From: Paenalicyclobacillus macrosporangiidus
GTDB lineage: Bacteria > Bacillota > Bacilli > Alicyclobacillales > Alicyclobacillaceae
Length of the DNA stretch: 64,000 nt
Assembly: GCF_900116805.1 (NCBI RefSeq)
Contig: NZ_FPBV01000017.1
Location: forward strand, 1-64,000
Direction of reading: 5' to 3'
Position numbers and translations under genes: made by a program
The notes under the pieces: generated by a model
The model's database searches: none
The model's input: only the letters and a program-made list of their open reading frames with translations
Told to the model about the DNA's origin: nothing
Shown here: piece after piece, positions 7,676 to 15,301 of the stretch
Numbering within the stretch: the first letter of the stretch is position 1
Layout: each line of letters begins with the position of its first letter

Positions 7676-8469
7676 ACGGCGTATCCCGCATGGCGCTTGA
7701 CATTGAACACGCCGCAATCGAACATCAGGTATTGGCCTTTGATCCCGACCAAGGTGCCCTCGAGTTCCGTCTGCTTGTCCAGCGACACCTGGTTCAGATT
7801 CGGTTCTTCGTCATGGAGGCGGGGATAGCGAAAGCGCCGCACGGCGATCCCCTTAGACAGCACGTACGGACGCCACGTGTCGGGGAGCCGCGCGATGACC
7901 TCCTCGCGGATTTGCAGCAGGTCGACGTCGACCTCGTCTTTGACCCGCAGCATTTTCCGCCAATCGGTCTTGTCTGGCAGATTCCTGGCGATCTCCACCT
8001 CCAATTCGCCCGCCAGTCTGCGCGTGGGGACTTCGGCCAACAGGACCGCCGCGCTCGCTCCCTGGTCAATCCACCGCTTGTATTCCCGCCCCTTGCGGGT
8101 CAATCCCACTTTCACGCCGCTGGAGTAGGCTAGATAGACGTAATGTGGGATCATGCAGTGTTCGGACGCGAACGTCTCGTCCCTGCACGTCCCTTTGTGA
8201 AAGTGGCACTCGTGCGGCTTGACGATGCACAGGTCACACTCGGCCAGCGTCGTGAAGCAAGGGTAGCAGTAGCCGTTGTTGTATAACTTTTTCACGCGCC
8301 TGCCACAATGAATGCAGGCCCGGTCGCCCGTGAAGGCGATGGCGATCCGCCGGCCCAAGAAATCGTTCAAATCGTGCACGGTTTCCCCCATGACGAGCCG
8401 GTACCACACCGGATCCGATGGATGGTGATCCAGTTCGCGCAAATATCCGGTCATCTGCTGGCCCAACAT
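7657..8469 (-). CDS. DUF2797 protein with Cys-rich zinc-finger-like N-terminus
   Basis: A 270-residue protein with the features of the DUF2797 family. The N-terminal half has CIHCGRRV, a later CYPC, CDLC and HKGTC, which look like two zinc-binding clusters. The middle part, with YSSGVKVGLTRKG near residue 115, resembles the GIY-YIG-like region of the family. GGGAGG precedes the ATG at 8469; a GTG one codon upstream is in frame but too close. The family is uncharacterised, though nucleic-acid binding would fit the zinc clusters. Confidence 0.8.
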   Translation of the reverse strand: MLGQQMTGYLRELDHHPSDPVWYRLVMGETVHDLNDFLGRRIAIAFTGDRACIHCGRRVKKLYNNGYCYPCFTTLAECDLCIVKPHECHFHKGTCRDETFASEHCMIPHYVYLAYSSGVKVGLTRKGREYKRWIDQGASAAVLLAEVPTRRLAGELEVEIARNLPDKTDWRKMLRVKDEVDVDLLQIREEVIARLPDTWRPYVLSKGIAVRRFRYPRLHDEEPNLNQVSLDKQTELEGTLVGIKGQYLMFDCGVFNVKRHAGYAVQISDL

Positions 8470-8511
8470 CACGACCTCCCTGACGACGTCCGCCGGAAAG
8501 AAGGGATTCGG

Positions 8512-9183
8512 TTGCTCTGGATTGCGGTCATCGCCCTCTTGCCTGCGTTTCTTTTGTTAAGCTGGTTGTACACTCGGGACAGGCTCCATCCGGAACCTCG
8601 CCGTGCGGTGTACGGCGTGTTCCTGCGCGGTGCCGCCATCGTTCTGCCAGCGGGCATCATCGAGCGCATGATGCTCGGCGCTGAATCGGCCCCCACCCTG
8701 GCGTCCTGGCAGCTGGTGTTCGTCACCGCCTTCTTTGTCGCCGGAATGGTGGAAGAGTTCCTCAAGGCGGCCATCGTGGAACGGGCTGCCATTCAAAAAG
8801 GTTGGGTGCACGCACCCATCGATTGCATGGTGTACGCCGGCGCGTGCGCTCTGGGCTTTGCGGCGGTGGAGAACATCCTCTATGTCACCAGCGAAGGCTG
8901 GTCGACCGCGCTGCTGCGAGCCGTCACCGCCGTGCCCGCCCACCTGATGTTCGGCATCCTCATGGGTGCGGCCTTCGCCCGTTCCATCTGGTACGAAAAG
9001 AGCCGGGCCTGGGCGTACATCGTCCCCGCCGCCGCGCACGGACTGTACGACAGCTTTGCGCTGTCCAACTCGTGGATTGGGGACGTACTGCTGTTCGTCT
9101 ACCTCATCCTGCTGCTTGAGGTCTGCCTCCGAAACATCGACTGGGCGGCGCGAATGCGCCAGCCGCGCACCGCGCACGGCTGA
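8512..9183 (+). CDS. prsW: PrsW-type intramembrane metalloprotease
   Basis: A 223-residue integral membrane protein with about seven hydrophobic segments. Family motifs are EEFLKAA in one segment, FAAVEN in the next, and conserved His in HLMFG and HGLYD, as expected for M82/PrsW glutamic or metal-dependent intramembrane proteases. In B. subtilis PrsW makes the site-1 cut in anti-sigma factor RsiW; no sigma/anti-sigma pair is present here, so the substrate is unknown. The TTG at 8512 is chosen because AAGAAGGG lies six bases before it and it starts at the first membrane segment. It diverges from the DUF2797 gene. Confidence 0.88.
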   Translation: MLWIAVIALLPAFLLLSWLYTRDRLHPEPRRAVYGVFLRGAAIVLPAGIIERMMLGAESAPTLASWQLVFVTAFFVAGMVEEFLKAAIVERAAIQKGWVHAPIDCMVYAGACALGFAAVENILYVTSEGWSTALLRAVTAVPAHLMFGILMGAAFARSIWYEKSRAWAYIVPAAAHGLYDSFALSNSWIGDVLLFVYLILLLEVCLRNIDWAARMRQPRTAHG

Positions 9184-9219
9184 GCATGGTCCAGGACGAA
9201 GCGCCGCGCCCTCACGTCG

Positions 9220-9585
9220 TCATCGCGTGTCATACCCGTTCTGCCCGAATGGCTTCGGTCCCGATGGCACGTCTTCAAAGACGAACAACCAGCCCCTCGG
9301 CGCCCGGTAGACCGTGACCTCCACCTTATCGTCCATCATGTGCATCTGGAACAAGTTGAGATTGGTCTTGAAGTAAGGGCTCAGGTGCTCGTCCAGCAGC
9401 CTGAGATTGAGCACCCGGTAGCGCTCCTGGGGCGGCACACGGATGCCATTCTCCCCGAACCAGTTGTCTATTTGAATGGATGGGATCCATTCTCGCCTGT
9501 GCACTTTGTGCTGTAAATGTTCGTACAGATGGCGTACGGATTTGGCCTTGCGGCTCTGCTCGAGAACCAATCCGTAGTGAAGCAA
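9220..9585 (-). CDS. Hypothetical protein, 121 aa
   Basis: I do not recognise this protein. The TTG at 9585 follows GGGAGG eight bases upstream. The first third is basic and helical (SRKAKSVRHLYEHLQ), and the last part is strand-rich (KVEVTVYRAPRGWLFVFEDV). It is soluble, has no Cys and is slightly basic. A promoter with a consensus -10 lies about 275 bases upstream, so the message may have a long structured leader. Confidence 0.6.
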   Translation of the reverse strand: MLHYGLVLEQSRKAKSVRHLYEHLQHKVHRREWIPSIQIDNWFGENGIRVPPQERYRVLNLRLLDEHLSPYFKTNLNLFQMHMMDDKVEVTVYRAPRGWLFVFEDVPSGPKPFGQNGYDTR

Positions 9586-9787
9586 ACGGTTCGCCTCCCG
9601 CGAGTTCGCTCACCGTCATCATACTTGGAAACGCTCTGCGACGCCAGTTGGGAGCCAGTTGAGACTTCATCTTCGCGACGCCATAGGTTGCACGGCCCGT
9701 CGGGCAGCCCGCCACCGACCACCTGCACACATGCTCGCGAACATGCATAAAACCGACGAAACCAAGCATGCTACCCTCAGAACAAGA

Positions 9788-9830
9788 CGAACGCCCCCTG
9801 CGGTAAACCAACCAGATTAGGGGGCGTTCG
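9788..9830 (-). terminator. Perfect 12-bp hairpin in a minus-strand leader
   Basis: CGAACGCCCCCT (9788-9799) pairs perfectly with AGGGGGCGTTCG (9819-9830) around a 19-base loop. On the minus strand the stem is followed by TCTTGTTCT, a moderately U-rich tail. It could be an attenuator for the gene at 9220-9585 or the terminator of a short RNA. Confidence 0.45.
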
Positions 9831-9860
9831 GCAAAAAAGGGTATGGGAAAGTCTGATCTT

Positions 9861-9866
9861 ATTATA
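9861..9866 (-). promoter_or_regulatory. Consensus -10 box for a minus-strand transcript
   Basis: TATAAT is present on the minus strand at 9866-9861. A TTCCGT about 17 bases upstream is only a weak -35. The transcript would start near 9854 and run through the hairpin at 9830-9788 towards the gene at 9585. Confidence 0.45.
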
Positions 9867-9947
9867 ACCAATCTGGTTCGAGAACGGAATAGGCAACGCC
9901 TAGGCAATGGACGGAACCGGGACCGCAACGCCCGTCCGCGATGCGAA

Positions 9948-9976
9948 TTGCCGGCCACACCAGGTCATGGTATGAT
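9948..9976 (+). promoter_or_regulatory. Sigma-A-type promoter for the 54-residue membrane protein
   Basis: TTGCCG (9948-9953) and TATGAT (9971-9976) are separated by 17 bases, with TGG just before the -10. The start point would be near 9983, about 30 bases before the TTG start codon of the small membrane protein. Confidence 0.5.
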
Positions 9977-10014
9977 GATAGGAAAGGGTATGCACGACAG
10001 GGAGGCTGAGCGCC

Positions 10015-10179
10015 TTGTTCAAGTATTACGCGGGAATCGCCATCATGTGCGTCATCTTCGCCGTTCTGGCCCTCTTTTTCTCTGCCAACGCCGCGACGCT
10101 GGCGACCATTTTCATGGGGATGGCGGCCGCCTTCATCGCCATCGGGTTCGTCACATCCGGACCGGAATCCCGCTGGTGA
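10015..10179 (+). CDS. Small two-segment membrane protein, 54 aa
   Basis: A short frame starting at TTG 10015, nine bases after GGGAGG (10000-10005), behind its own promoter. The product has two hydrophobic stretches (about residues 6-22 and 27-46) separated by SANAAT, and ends in a short polar tail. Such a hairpin membrane peptide is common in sporeformers, but I recognise no family. The matched promoter and ribosome site are the main evidence that it is real. Confidence 0.6.
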   Translation: MFKYYAGIAIMCVIFAVLALFFSANAATLATIFMGMAAAFIAIGFVTSGPESRW

Positions 10180-10215
10180 CACGGGGCCCGGGAGATCCCG
10201 TCCCTTTGCCCCGCG

Positions 10216-10914
10216 TCAGCCACTGGACACAGTTGCCCCGGTGAGGAGCCGGGGCAACAGGCGTTCCGCCTCGTCATTCAGCCACACCACCAGAGCCCCG
10301 CGACGGCGGGCCAACTCCGGCAGGCGCCGCACGGGATCCTTTTGAAGCGAGGTTCCGACCACGTACAGGACCTCGCACCGCCCCACCCAATCGACGGCCA
10401 GGCTGTAGTGCCGGATCTCCTCCCCTTCCAAACTGATGCCGGGATGCAGGACCTGGTGACAACGCGGACAACGCGGAACCGGAAAGCGCCAGACCAAATC
10501 GGTTCCATACACGTGTCCGCATGTTATGCAACGGAGTTCCCGCAGATTGCCGTGCAATTCAATCAGGTGATGGGTGCCCGCGTCCCGGTGCAGCCCGTCG
10601 ATGTTCTGTGTGATCACCCATACGCCTCGCCGGGCCAGCGCATCATGCGCCGCGTTTGGGCGAGCGCGGCGCCATTCCGACAACAGCCGCCTGTATAAGC
10701 GGTAATACACGTCGGGCCGCGCACGCCACAACTCGGCGCGAAAAAATTCGTTCAGCGGTACCCCCTCCACCCGCTCGCGCAACAGGGGCAGGCCGCTGGC
10801 GCAGCTGATGCCTGCACCCGTGACTGCCACGGAGAAGCGCGCTCGGCGGAGCGCCCCGCGAATGTGTGGTTCCACCTCCTTTACATTGTCTGGCGAGACG
10901 TGGATATCCTGCAT
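10216..10914 (-). CDS. Divergent Sir2-family NAD-dependent deacylase
   Basis: A 232-residue sirtuin homologue. Recognisable parts are GAGISCASG near residue 32, the catalytic ITQNIDGLHRDAG and ELHGN, two CxxC zinc pairs (CITC and CPRC) and VVGTSL. Canonical sirtuins have PDFR after the first glycine motif and a P-x-V-V-x-F-G-E segment after the zinc ribbon. Here these read PLLR and HPGISLEGEE, so the NAD loop and substrate cleft differ. The ATG at 10914 follows GGAGG by seven bases. It diverges from an XRE regulator across an AT-rich region. Deacylase activity is inference. Confidence 0.85.
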   Translation of the reverse strand: MQDIHVSPDNVKEVEPHIRGALRRARFSVAVTGAGISCASGLPLLRERVEGVPLNEFFRAELWRARPDVYYRLYRRLLSEWRRARPNAAHDALARRGVWVITQNIDGLHRDAGTHHLIELHGNLRELRCITCGHVYGTDLVWRFPVPRCPRCHQVLHPGISLEGEEIRHYSLAVDWVGRCEVLYVVGTSLQKDPVRRLPELARRRGALVVWLNDEAERLLPRLLTGATVSSG

Positions 10915-10962
10915 AAACCGTCCTCCACTATTCAAAATTTAAATAGATTTCAACAGATGATA

Positions 10963-10991
10963 TTTACAACGGAAAAGGAAAATACTACATT
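10963..10991 (+). promoter_or_regulatory. Sigma-A-type promoter of the XRE regulator gene
   Basis: TTTACA (10963-10968) and TACATT (10986-10991) are 17 bases apart. They lie in an AT-rich intergenic region that also contains a consensus TATAAT on the minus strand (10994-10989) suited to the sirtuin gene, so the two divergent promoters overlap. Confidence 0.55.
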
Positions 10992-11037
10992 ATAGACACA
11001 ATCATCTTTCCAACTTATCAGGAGGGTATTGAATCCC

Positions 11038-11448
11038 ATGGATGAACGCTTTGGTGACAGGATCAGGCGGCTTCGCCTCGCCAGACGTTGGTCACAGCAG
11101 GAGTTGTCCCTGCGGTCCGGCATCTCCACGCCCCATATTTCTTCCATCGAACGCGGGAAACGCTATCCGTCCCTCGATTACGCCCTGCGGATGGCAGCCG
11201 CTCTGGGCGTGCCCCTGACCGCGTTGTGCGACGAATCGGTGGCGTTGAAACCGCCCAAGATGCGGTCTTCCCCGGACGAGTTGCCCGTCTATCTGCAAAA
11301 TTTCATTCTCAACGAAGCGGCAACCCCGTACCTGCAGGCGGCCCACAAGATCAGCACGCTGCCGGAACCGGACCGCGAATTTCTGACCATGCTCATCGAT
11401 TTGGTCGCCCAGCGGCGGCACAACTCGCAACCGACACCCATCGGCTGA
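11038..11448 (+). CDS. XRE-family transcriptional regulator
   Basis: A 136-residue protein with an N-terminal lambda-repressor-like helix-turn-helix at residues 6-60; RRWSQQELSLRSG and ISSIERGKRYPS match the Cro/CI pattern. The C-terminal half is helical and may be for dimerisation. The ATG at 11038 is used because the in-frame TTG at 11029 sits on top of GGAGGG (11021-11026). It is divergent from the sirtuin gene with overlapping promoters, so it may regulate itself and that gene. This is inference. Confidence 0.85.
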   Translation: MDERFGDRIRRLRLARRWSQQELSLRSGISTPHISSIERGKRYPSLDYALRMAAALGVPLTALCDESVALKPPKMRSSPDELPVYLQNFILNEAATPYLQAAHKISTLPEPDREFLTMLIDLVAQRRHNSQPTPIG

Positions 11449-11481
11449 ACCGTGGCCACACCGTAACGGGTCGTATCCCGC

Positions 11482-11646
11482 TCACCACAGCACTTTGACG
11501 CCATACCGGCCGCGGGGAGTTTGGAAGACGCCCACGTACTTCGGTACGCGGCGGTACATCCAACCCTCCGCGGCTTCGAACCGTGCCTTCAGGCAGTTCG
11601 CGTGAAACCGGGTATCGACGAGCCGAAGATAGTATACCCATCCCAT
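11482..11646 (-). CDS. Small protein, 54 aa, paralogous to the one at 7128-7298
   Basis: The ATG at 11646 follows GGAGAAGGAGGA, a strong ribosome site. The protein begins MGWVYYLRLVD and has VGVFQTPRGRYGVKV near the end, matching the 56-residue protein at 7128-7298 in start, length and C-terminal motif. It lies just downstream of resE on the same strand. No known family or membrane segment. Function unknown. Confidence 0.65.
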   Translation of the reverse strand: MGWVYYLRLVDTRFHANCLKARFEAAEGWMYRRVPKYVGVFQTPRGRYGVKVLW

Positions 11647-11666
11647 GCTCGCGTCCTCCTTCTCCT

Positions 11667-13406
11667 TCACATGCGCGAATCCCCGGTGTACAACGGCAAG
11701 GAAACGGTGAACGTGGTCCCCGATCCAAGCCGGCTCTCGACCACCACATCCCCCTTGTGTTCCAGGACGATATGGCGGGTGATGGCCAATCCGAGCCCTG
11801 TGCCGGATGTACCGCGGGTCCGCGCTTTGTCCGCCTTGTAGAATCGTTCCCAGATGTATGGGATATCTTCCGGCGGAATCCCGCTTCCCGTGTCGGACAC
11901 CCTGACCCGGGCGTGGTGAGGACTCGCGGCGACCTCCATGCGGACGCGGCCTCCCGGCTGGGTGTGGCGGATGGCGTTGTCGACCAGATTCGTGAACACC
12001 TGTTCCAGCCGATCCGGATCTCCCCACACCCACACCGGCGAACCTGGCACGGAAGCTTGAAGATCCAATCCCCGATCCGCCGCCAGCGTTTGAAACTTCC
12101 TCGCGACCCGGCGGACAACGGAGACCAGATCCACCTGTTCGAAGTTCATGTGGAACTGGCCGGACTCCAACTGGGCGAGGTTGAGCAAGTCATTGACGAG
12201 CCGCTTCATGCGCAGGGTTTCATCGTGGATGATCCAGGCCAACTCCCGGCGCTGCTCCGGATCGTCGCCAAACTCGTCCAGCAGGGCTTCCGCGTAGCCC
12301 TGCATCATGCTCAACGGTGTGCGCAGCTCGTGCGAGACGTTGGCGATGAAATCTTTGCGCAGGCGATCCAGCCGGCGCTCCTCGGTGACGTCCCGCAGGA
12401 CGGACACCGTCCCGCGTACGGTCCGGCCGTCCGATGTATACAACGGGGTCGTGGTGACAACCATCTGGCGGCCGAGCACCATGAGCTCCTCAGACCGCGT
12501 CTCCTTGCGCTCCAGCACATGTTCGGTCACACGGAGCAACAGGCCGGGCAGGCGCGTGACCTCCGGAACACCGCGGTCAGCCAACGCCCACTGGCTGAGG
12601 GTGCGCTGGGCGGGCGGGTTCATCAGCGTGACATATCCGTCGAGGTCTGCCGCCACGACGCCATCCCGCAAGGAGGAAAGGATGCTGCTGAGCTGATACT
12701 TTTCCTGTGTCAAAGCCGCAATGGTACGCTCCAGTTCGCTGGCGAGCGCGTTGAAGGTCCGCCCCAGGCGCCCCACCTCATCCCGCGTCACGACCTCAAT
12801 CTCGCCGCTGAAATTGCCCCGCGCCATCAGTTCGGCCGCCCGGTTCATCTGCACGAGCGGCCGCGACAGGTTCTTGGAGATGACAAACGCCAACCCGGTG
12901 GTGAGGATCACGCCCAACGCCATCGCAAACAGGATGAGATTGCGCATGCGCGCCAGCGGATCGTGCAGAACGCTCATGCGTTGGCGCACTTCCAGCAATC
13001 CGGGGGAAGCCCCCGGAATGAGTGCGTACACGGCGACCGTGTCGGCACCGTTGTACACGCCCCGGACCGTGACCGTCTGGCCGGCCGACAGGGCTTCCTG
13101 TTGGTCGGCGCTCAGCCGTTGGTACATCGCGCGGCCGTCACCGGATTCGGATATGGAACCGTAGATGGCGATGTGCGCCTGTTGCACGTCCGCCAGTTCG
13201 GATGCGATGTGGGTTGCCAGTGACTCGTCGTTTTCCAGGACGAGCGTCTTTACGGTCGAGGCCAGGCGGGTCAACTCGCTGACCTGTTGTTCGTAGACGT
13301 AGTTGTCGAAGACCTGCTGCAGCAGGATGGACAACAGGACCAACACCAGCACGACCATCGCGACGATGGTCAACCACAACTTGGCGACGATGCTGTTCCG
13401 GATCAC
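11667..13406 (-). CDS. resE: Sensor histidine kinase, ResE-type
   Basis: A 579-residue membrane kinase. Residues 9-30 form the first membrane helix, 31-156 an external sensor region and 157-177 the second helix. HAMP (about 180-235), a PAS-like domain (245-340), HisKA with phospho-acceptor His359 (VSHELRTP) and a HATPase domain with LVDNAIRH follow. It starts at GTG 13406, overlapping the response regulator stop by four bases (GTGA). In Bacillus ResE senses low oxygen and nitric oxide signals and phosphorylates ResD to control respiration genes. The assignment rests on gene order after rluB and on ResD similarity. PhoR/WalK-type kinases look alike, so the ligand is inferred. Confidence 0.85.
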   Translation of the reverse strand: MIRNSIVAKLWLTIVAMVVLVLVLLSILLQQVFDNYVYEQQVSELTRLASTVKTLVLENDESLATHIASELADVQQAHIAIYGSISESGDGRAMYQRLSADQQEALSAGQTVTVRGVYNGADTVAVYALIPGASPGLLEVRQRMSVLHDPLARMRNLILFAMALGVILTTGLAFVISKNLSRPLVQMNRAAELMARGNFSGEIEVVTRDEVGRLGRTFNALASELERTIAALTQEKYQLSSILSSLRDGVVAADLDGYVTLMNPPAQRTLSQWALADRGVPEVTRLPGLLLRVTEHVLERKETRSEELMVLGRQMVVTTTPLYTSDGRTVRGTVSVLRDVTEERRLDRLRKDFIANVSHELRTPLSMMQGYAEALLDEFGDDPEQRRELAWIIHDETLRMKRLVNDLLNLAQLESGQFHMNFEQVDLVSVVRRVARKFQTLAADRGLDLQASVPGSPVWVWGDPDRLEQVFTNLVDNAIRHTQPGGRVRMEVAASPHHARVRVSDTGSGIPPEDIPYIWERFYKADKARTRGTSGTGLGLAITRHIVLEHKGDVVVESRLGSGTTFTVSLPLYTGDSRM

Positions 13407-14110
13407 GAGCTAACCTCAAACTTGTAGCCCACGCCCCAGACCGTCACGATGTACTGGCTCACCCGTTCCGAAGCGTGGCCCAGTTTTTCACGCAGACGCT
13501 TGACATGGGTGTCGACCGTACGCTGATCGCCGTAGAATTGGTAATTCCACACGTCCCGCAGCAGCTCCTCGCGCGTAAACACCTTGTCCGGGCGCTGTGC
13601 CATGTAGACGAGGAGATCGAATTCCTTCGGCGTCAGGCTGACGTCTTGCCCCGCGACCTCCACCTTCCGGGCGTCCACACGGATCACCAGATCCGGGAAG
13701 GACAGAATCTGTTGCAGGTCCGTACGGAGATACTCCTGGTCGCCGGCACGCTTGAGCAACGCCTTGACGCGCATCACCAGTTCGCGCGGACTGAACGGTT
13801 TGACGACGTAGTCGTCCGCGCCGAGCTCAAACCCGTGAATGCGCTGCGTCTCATCTCCGGCCGCCGTGAGCATGATGATGGGCACGTCGGAATGCTGCCG
13901 CACATGCGCGCACACGTCCCGCCCGTCCATTCCGGGCAGCATCAAGTCCAGGATCACGCAGGCGTAGGAGCGGGTGAGCATCATCTCCAACGCCTGTTTG
14001 CCGTCCTGCGCCTCTTCGACAGCGAATCCGCTGCGCTCCAGGTACATCCGGACCAACCGGCGGATGCGTTCCTCGTCGTCCACCACCAGAACACGCGGTT
14101 GGCTCTCCAT
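13403..14110 (-). CDS. resD: Response regulator, OmpR/PhoB type, ResD-like
   Basis: A 235-residue two-component regulator. The receiver domain has the acidic pocket (VVDDE), phospho-Asp in VILDLMLPG, Thr in MLTA and Lys in VVKPFSP. The C-terminal winged helix has LTPKEFDLL and TVDTHVKRLREKLG. The N-terminal part (DEERIRRLVRMYLERSGF) closely resembles B. subtilis ResD. The ATG at 14110 is nine bases after GGAGG; an ATG at 14116 is possible. In Bacillus ResD activates genes for aerobic and anaerobic respiration, haem A and cytochrome biogenesis. It overlaps resE by four bases. Confidence 0.88.
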   Translation of the reverse strand: MESQPRVLVVDDEERIRRLVRMYLERSGFAVEEAQDGKQALEMMLTRSYACVILDLMLPGMDGRDVCAHVRQHSDVPIIMLTAAGDETQRIHGFELGADDYVVKPFSPRELVMRVKALLKRAGDQEYLRTDLQQILSFPDLVIRVDARKVEVAGQDVSLTPKEFDLLVYMAQRPDKVFTREELLRDVWNYQFYGDQRTVDTHVKRLREKLGHASERVSQYIVTVWGVGYKFEVSS

Positions 14111-14140
14111 CCCCATGCACCTCCCGGCTCATTCTCCCTC

Positions 14141-14170
14141 ATTATGCCTTGGGCAGGTCCACACCGGCAA
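14141..14170 (-). promoter_or_regulatory. Promoter of resDE
   Basis: On the minus strand TTGCCG (14170-14165) and CATAAT (14146-14141) are 18 bases apart. Together with the terminator at 14189-14217 this makes resDE a separate transcription unit from the upstream operon. Confidence 0.5.
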
Positions 14171-14188
14171 CCGAACCCCGGTCGACAC

Positions 14189-14217
14189 AAAAATACCGGA
14201 CGGTGTCACCGCCCGGT
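14189..14217 (-). terminator. Intrinsic terminator at the end of the scp-spm-rluB operon
   Basis: On the minus strand an 11-bp stem (14217-14207 with 14205-14195, one G-U pair) is followed by ATTTTTGTG. The stop codon of the lipoprotein gene (14206-14208) lies inside the hairpin. It separates that operon from resDE. Confidence 0.7.
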
Positions 14218-14745
14218 GGATGGGGGCCCGCCGGAGGACGGATTTGGCATCCCCCACGTCCGTTGCAAGATGGAACGCCACGTCATCAAGATGCCGGTCA
14301 CCGTGCGGCCGCTGACCAGGTACCGTTGAAACGCCGCAAGATCCGCGAACGCGTGCGGATCGGCCGTCACGAACACCGGCCCCACCCCAGGCGCAAAACG
14401 CCGCACCGTGTGTCGGACGCGATCCGTCAAGGCGGCGGTCAGCCGTGCGTCCGGCATCAGGCGCAGCCCCACGTAACCTCGTCCGTCGTCCAGAAGGACC
14501 ACCGCATCCGCCACGCGGTCCCCGTCCCGAAGCGACGCCGCCACATCCGGCCGGGCCAGAATTCGCTGCCCGGTGGGAAAATCCATCCTCCCGCGTACCG
14601 CCGCGGGCGCATGGGCATCCCCCCAAGCGGCGACGCGGGGCGCGGTGGCACCGGAGAGAGACGCCCCTGCCCGCGGGGCATTCGGCGTACACGCGGCGCA
14701 CAGGAAAACGACGGACAGCCCAATCCACATTCCAGCGCTCCGCAT
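14206..14745 (-). CDS. YhcN/YlaJ-type sporulation lipoprotein
   Basis: A 179-residue predicted lipoprotein. A short signal peptide ends in a lipobox around VFLCAAC (Cys19). The body contains the ADAVVLLDDGRGYVGLRL and VRRFAPGVGPVFVTADPHAF stretches typical of the YhcN/YlaJ family, where family members are found in spores or at the forespore. The ATG at 14745 starts two bases after the stop of the preceding paralogue, so translation is probably coupled. The last codons form part of a terminator hairpin. The role is not known in detail in any species. Confidence 0.8.
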   Translation of the reverse strand: MRSAGMWIGLSVVFLCAACTPNAPRAGASLSGATAPRVAAWGDAHAPAAVRGRMDFPTGQRILARPDVAASLRDGDRVADAVVLLDDGRGYVGLRLMPDARLTAALTDRVRHTVRRFAPGVGPVFVTADPHAFADLAAFQRYLVSGRTVTGILMTWRSILQRTWGMPNPSSGGPPSTGR

Positions 14746-14746
14746 G

Positions 14747-15241
14747 TTATTTCACGTCCGGCCACACGCGCTCCACCATGGAGCGAAAATTGCGCCACAC
14801 CGCGTCCACCGGTCGCCCGGCCGCCAGGTCGCGCGCGAAGCCCTGAACATGATGATAGACATCCGGATTCGCACTCACCGCGACCCGGCGGAGGCCAGGG
14901 TGAACCGCCTTGGCCGCCGAGATGATGGCCAGCTTCTTCTGCTCCGCCAGCCCGGCCTGAGTGCCTCCGGCGAGCTCCACGCCGATGTACGCCGTATTCC
15001 CCGCGACCAGCACGGCCGCCCGGCGCACCCCCGGGACGCGCGCCACCCGGTCCGCCACCCGTTGATCGACTTGTAGCCGGGGATCCGCGGCCGTTCGCGT
15101 GCGCGCCGTGAGATTTGTCGTGCGCATCGCATCCGCCGCAGTTCCGGTCCCCCGGTCCACCGCCTGCCACGGCCCGGTACACCCTGTACAACAGGCGATG
15201 ATCAAGGCCGTGGTCCAAAGATACGTCAACCCACGCCGCAT
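14747..15241 (-). CDS. YhcN/YlaJ-type sporulation lipoprotein
   Basis: A 164-residue predicted lipoprotein and a diverged paralogue of the next gene. The signal peptide ends at a lipobox around IIACCTGC. The YhcN/YlaJ-like core shows VAGNTAYIGVEL and VHPGLRRVAVSANPDVYHHV. AAAGGAG lies nine bases before the ATG at 15241. It sits in the position that resABC occupies between rluB and resDE in Bacillus. Confidence 0.82.
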   Translation of the reverse strand: MRRGLTYLWTTALIIACCTGCTGPWQAVDRGTGTAADAMRTTNLTARTRTAADPRLQVDQRVADRVARVPGVRRAAVLVAGNTAYIGVELAGGTQAGLAEQKKLAIISAAKAVHPGLRRVAVSANPDVYHHVQGFARDLAAGRPVDAVWRNFRSMVERVWPDVK

Positions 15242-15301
15242 GACACCACGCTCCTTTCCCAAGTAGGGTTTGCGGAGCGCGGAAAGCTCATGCATCGCTG
15301 G

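Larger units (their letters stand above)
9586..10014. other. Intergenic region with two promoters and a structured leader, no gene seen
   Basis: About 430 bases without a convincing coding frame. It holds a minus-strand promoter (TATAAT at 9866-9861), a strong hairpin in the resulting leader (9788-9830), a plus-strand promoter (9948-9976) and a repeated AACCAGATT/AATCTGGTT motif in inverted orientation (9810-9818 and 9870-9878). Confidence 0.55.
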
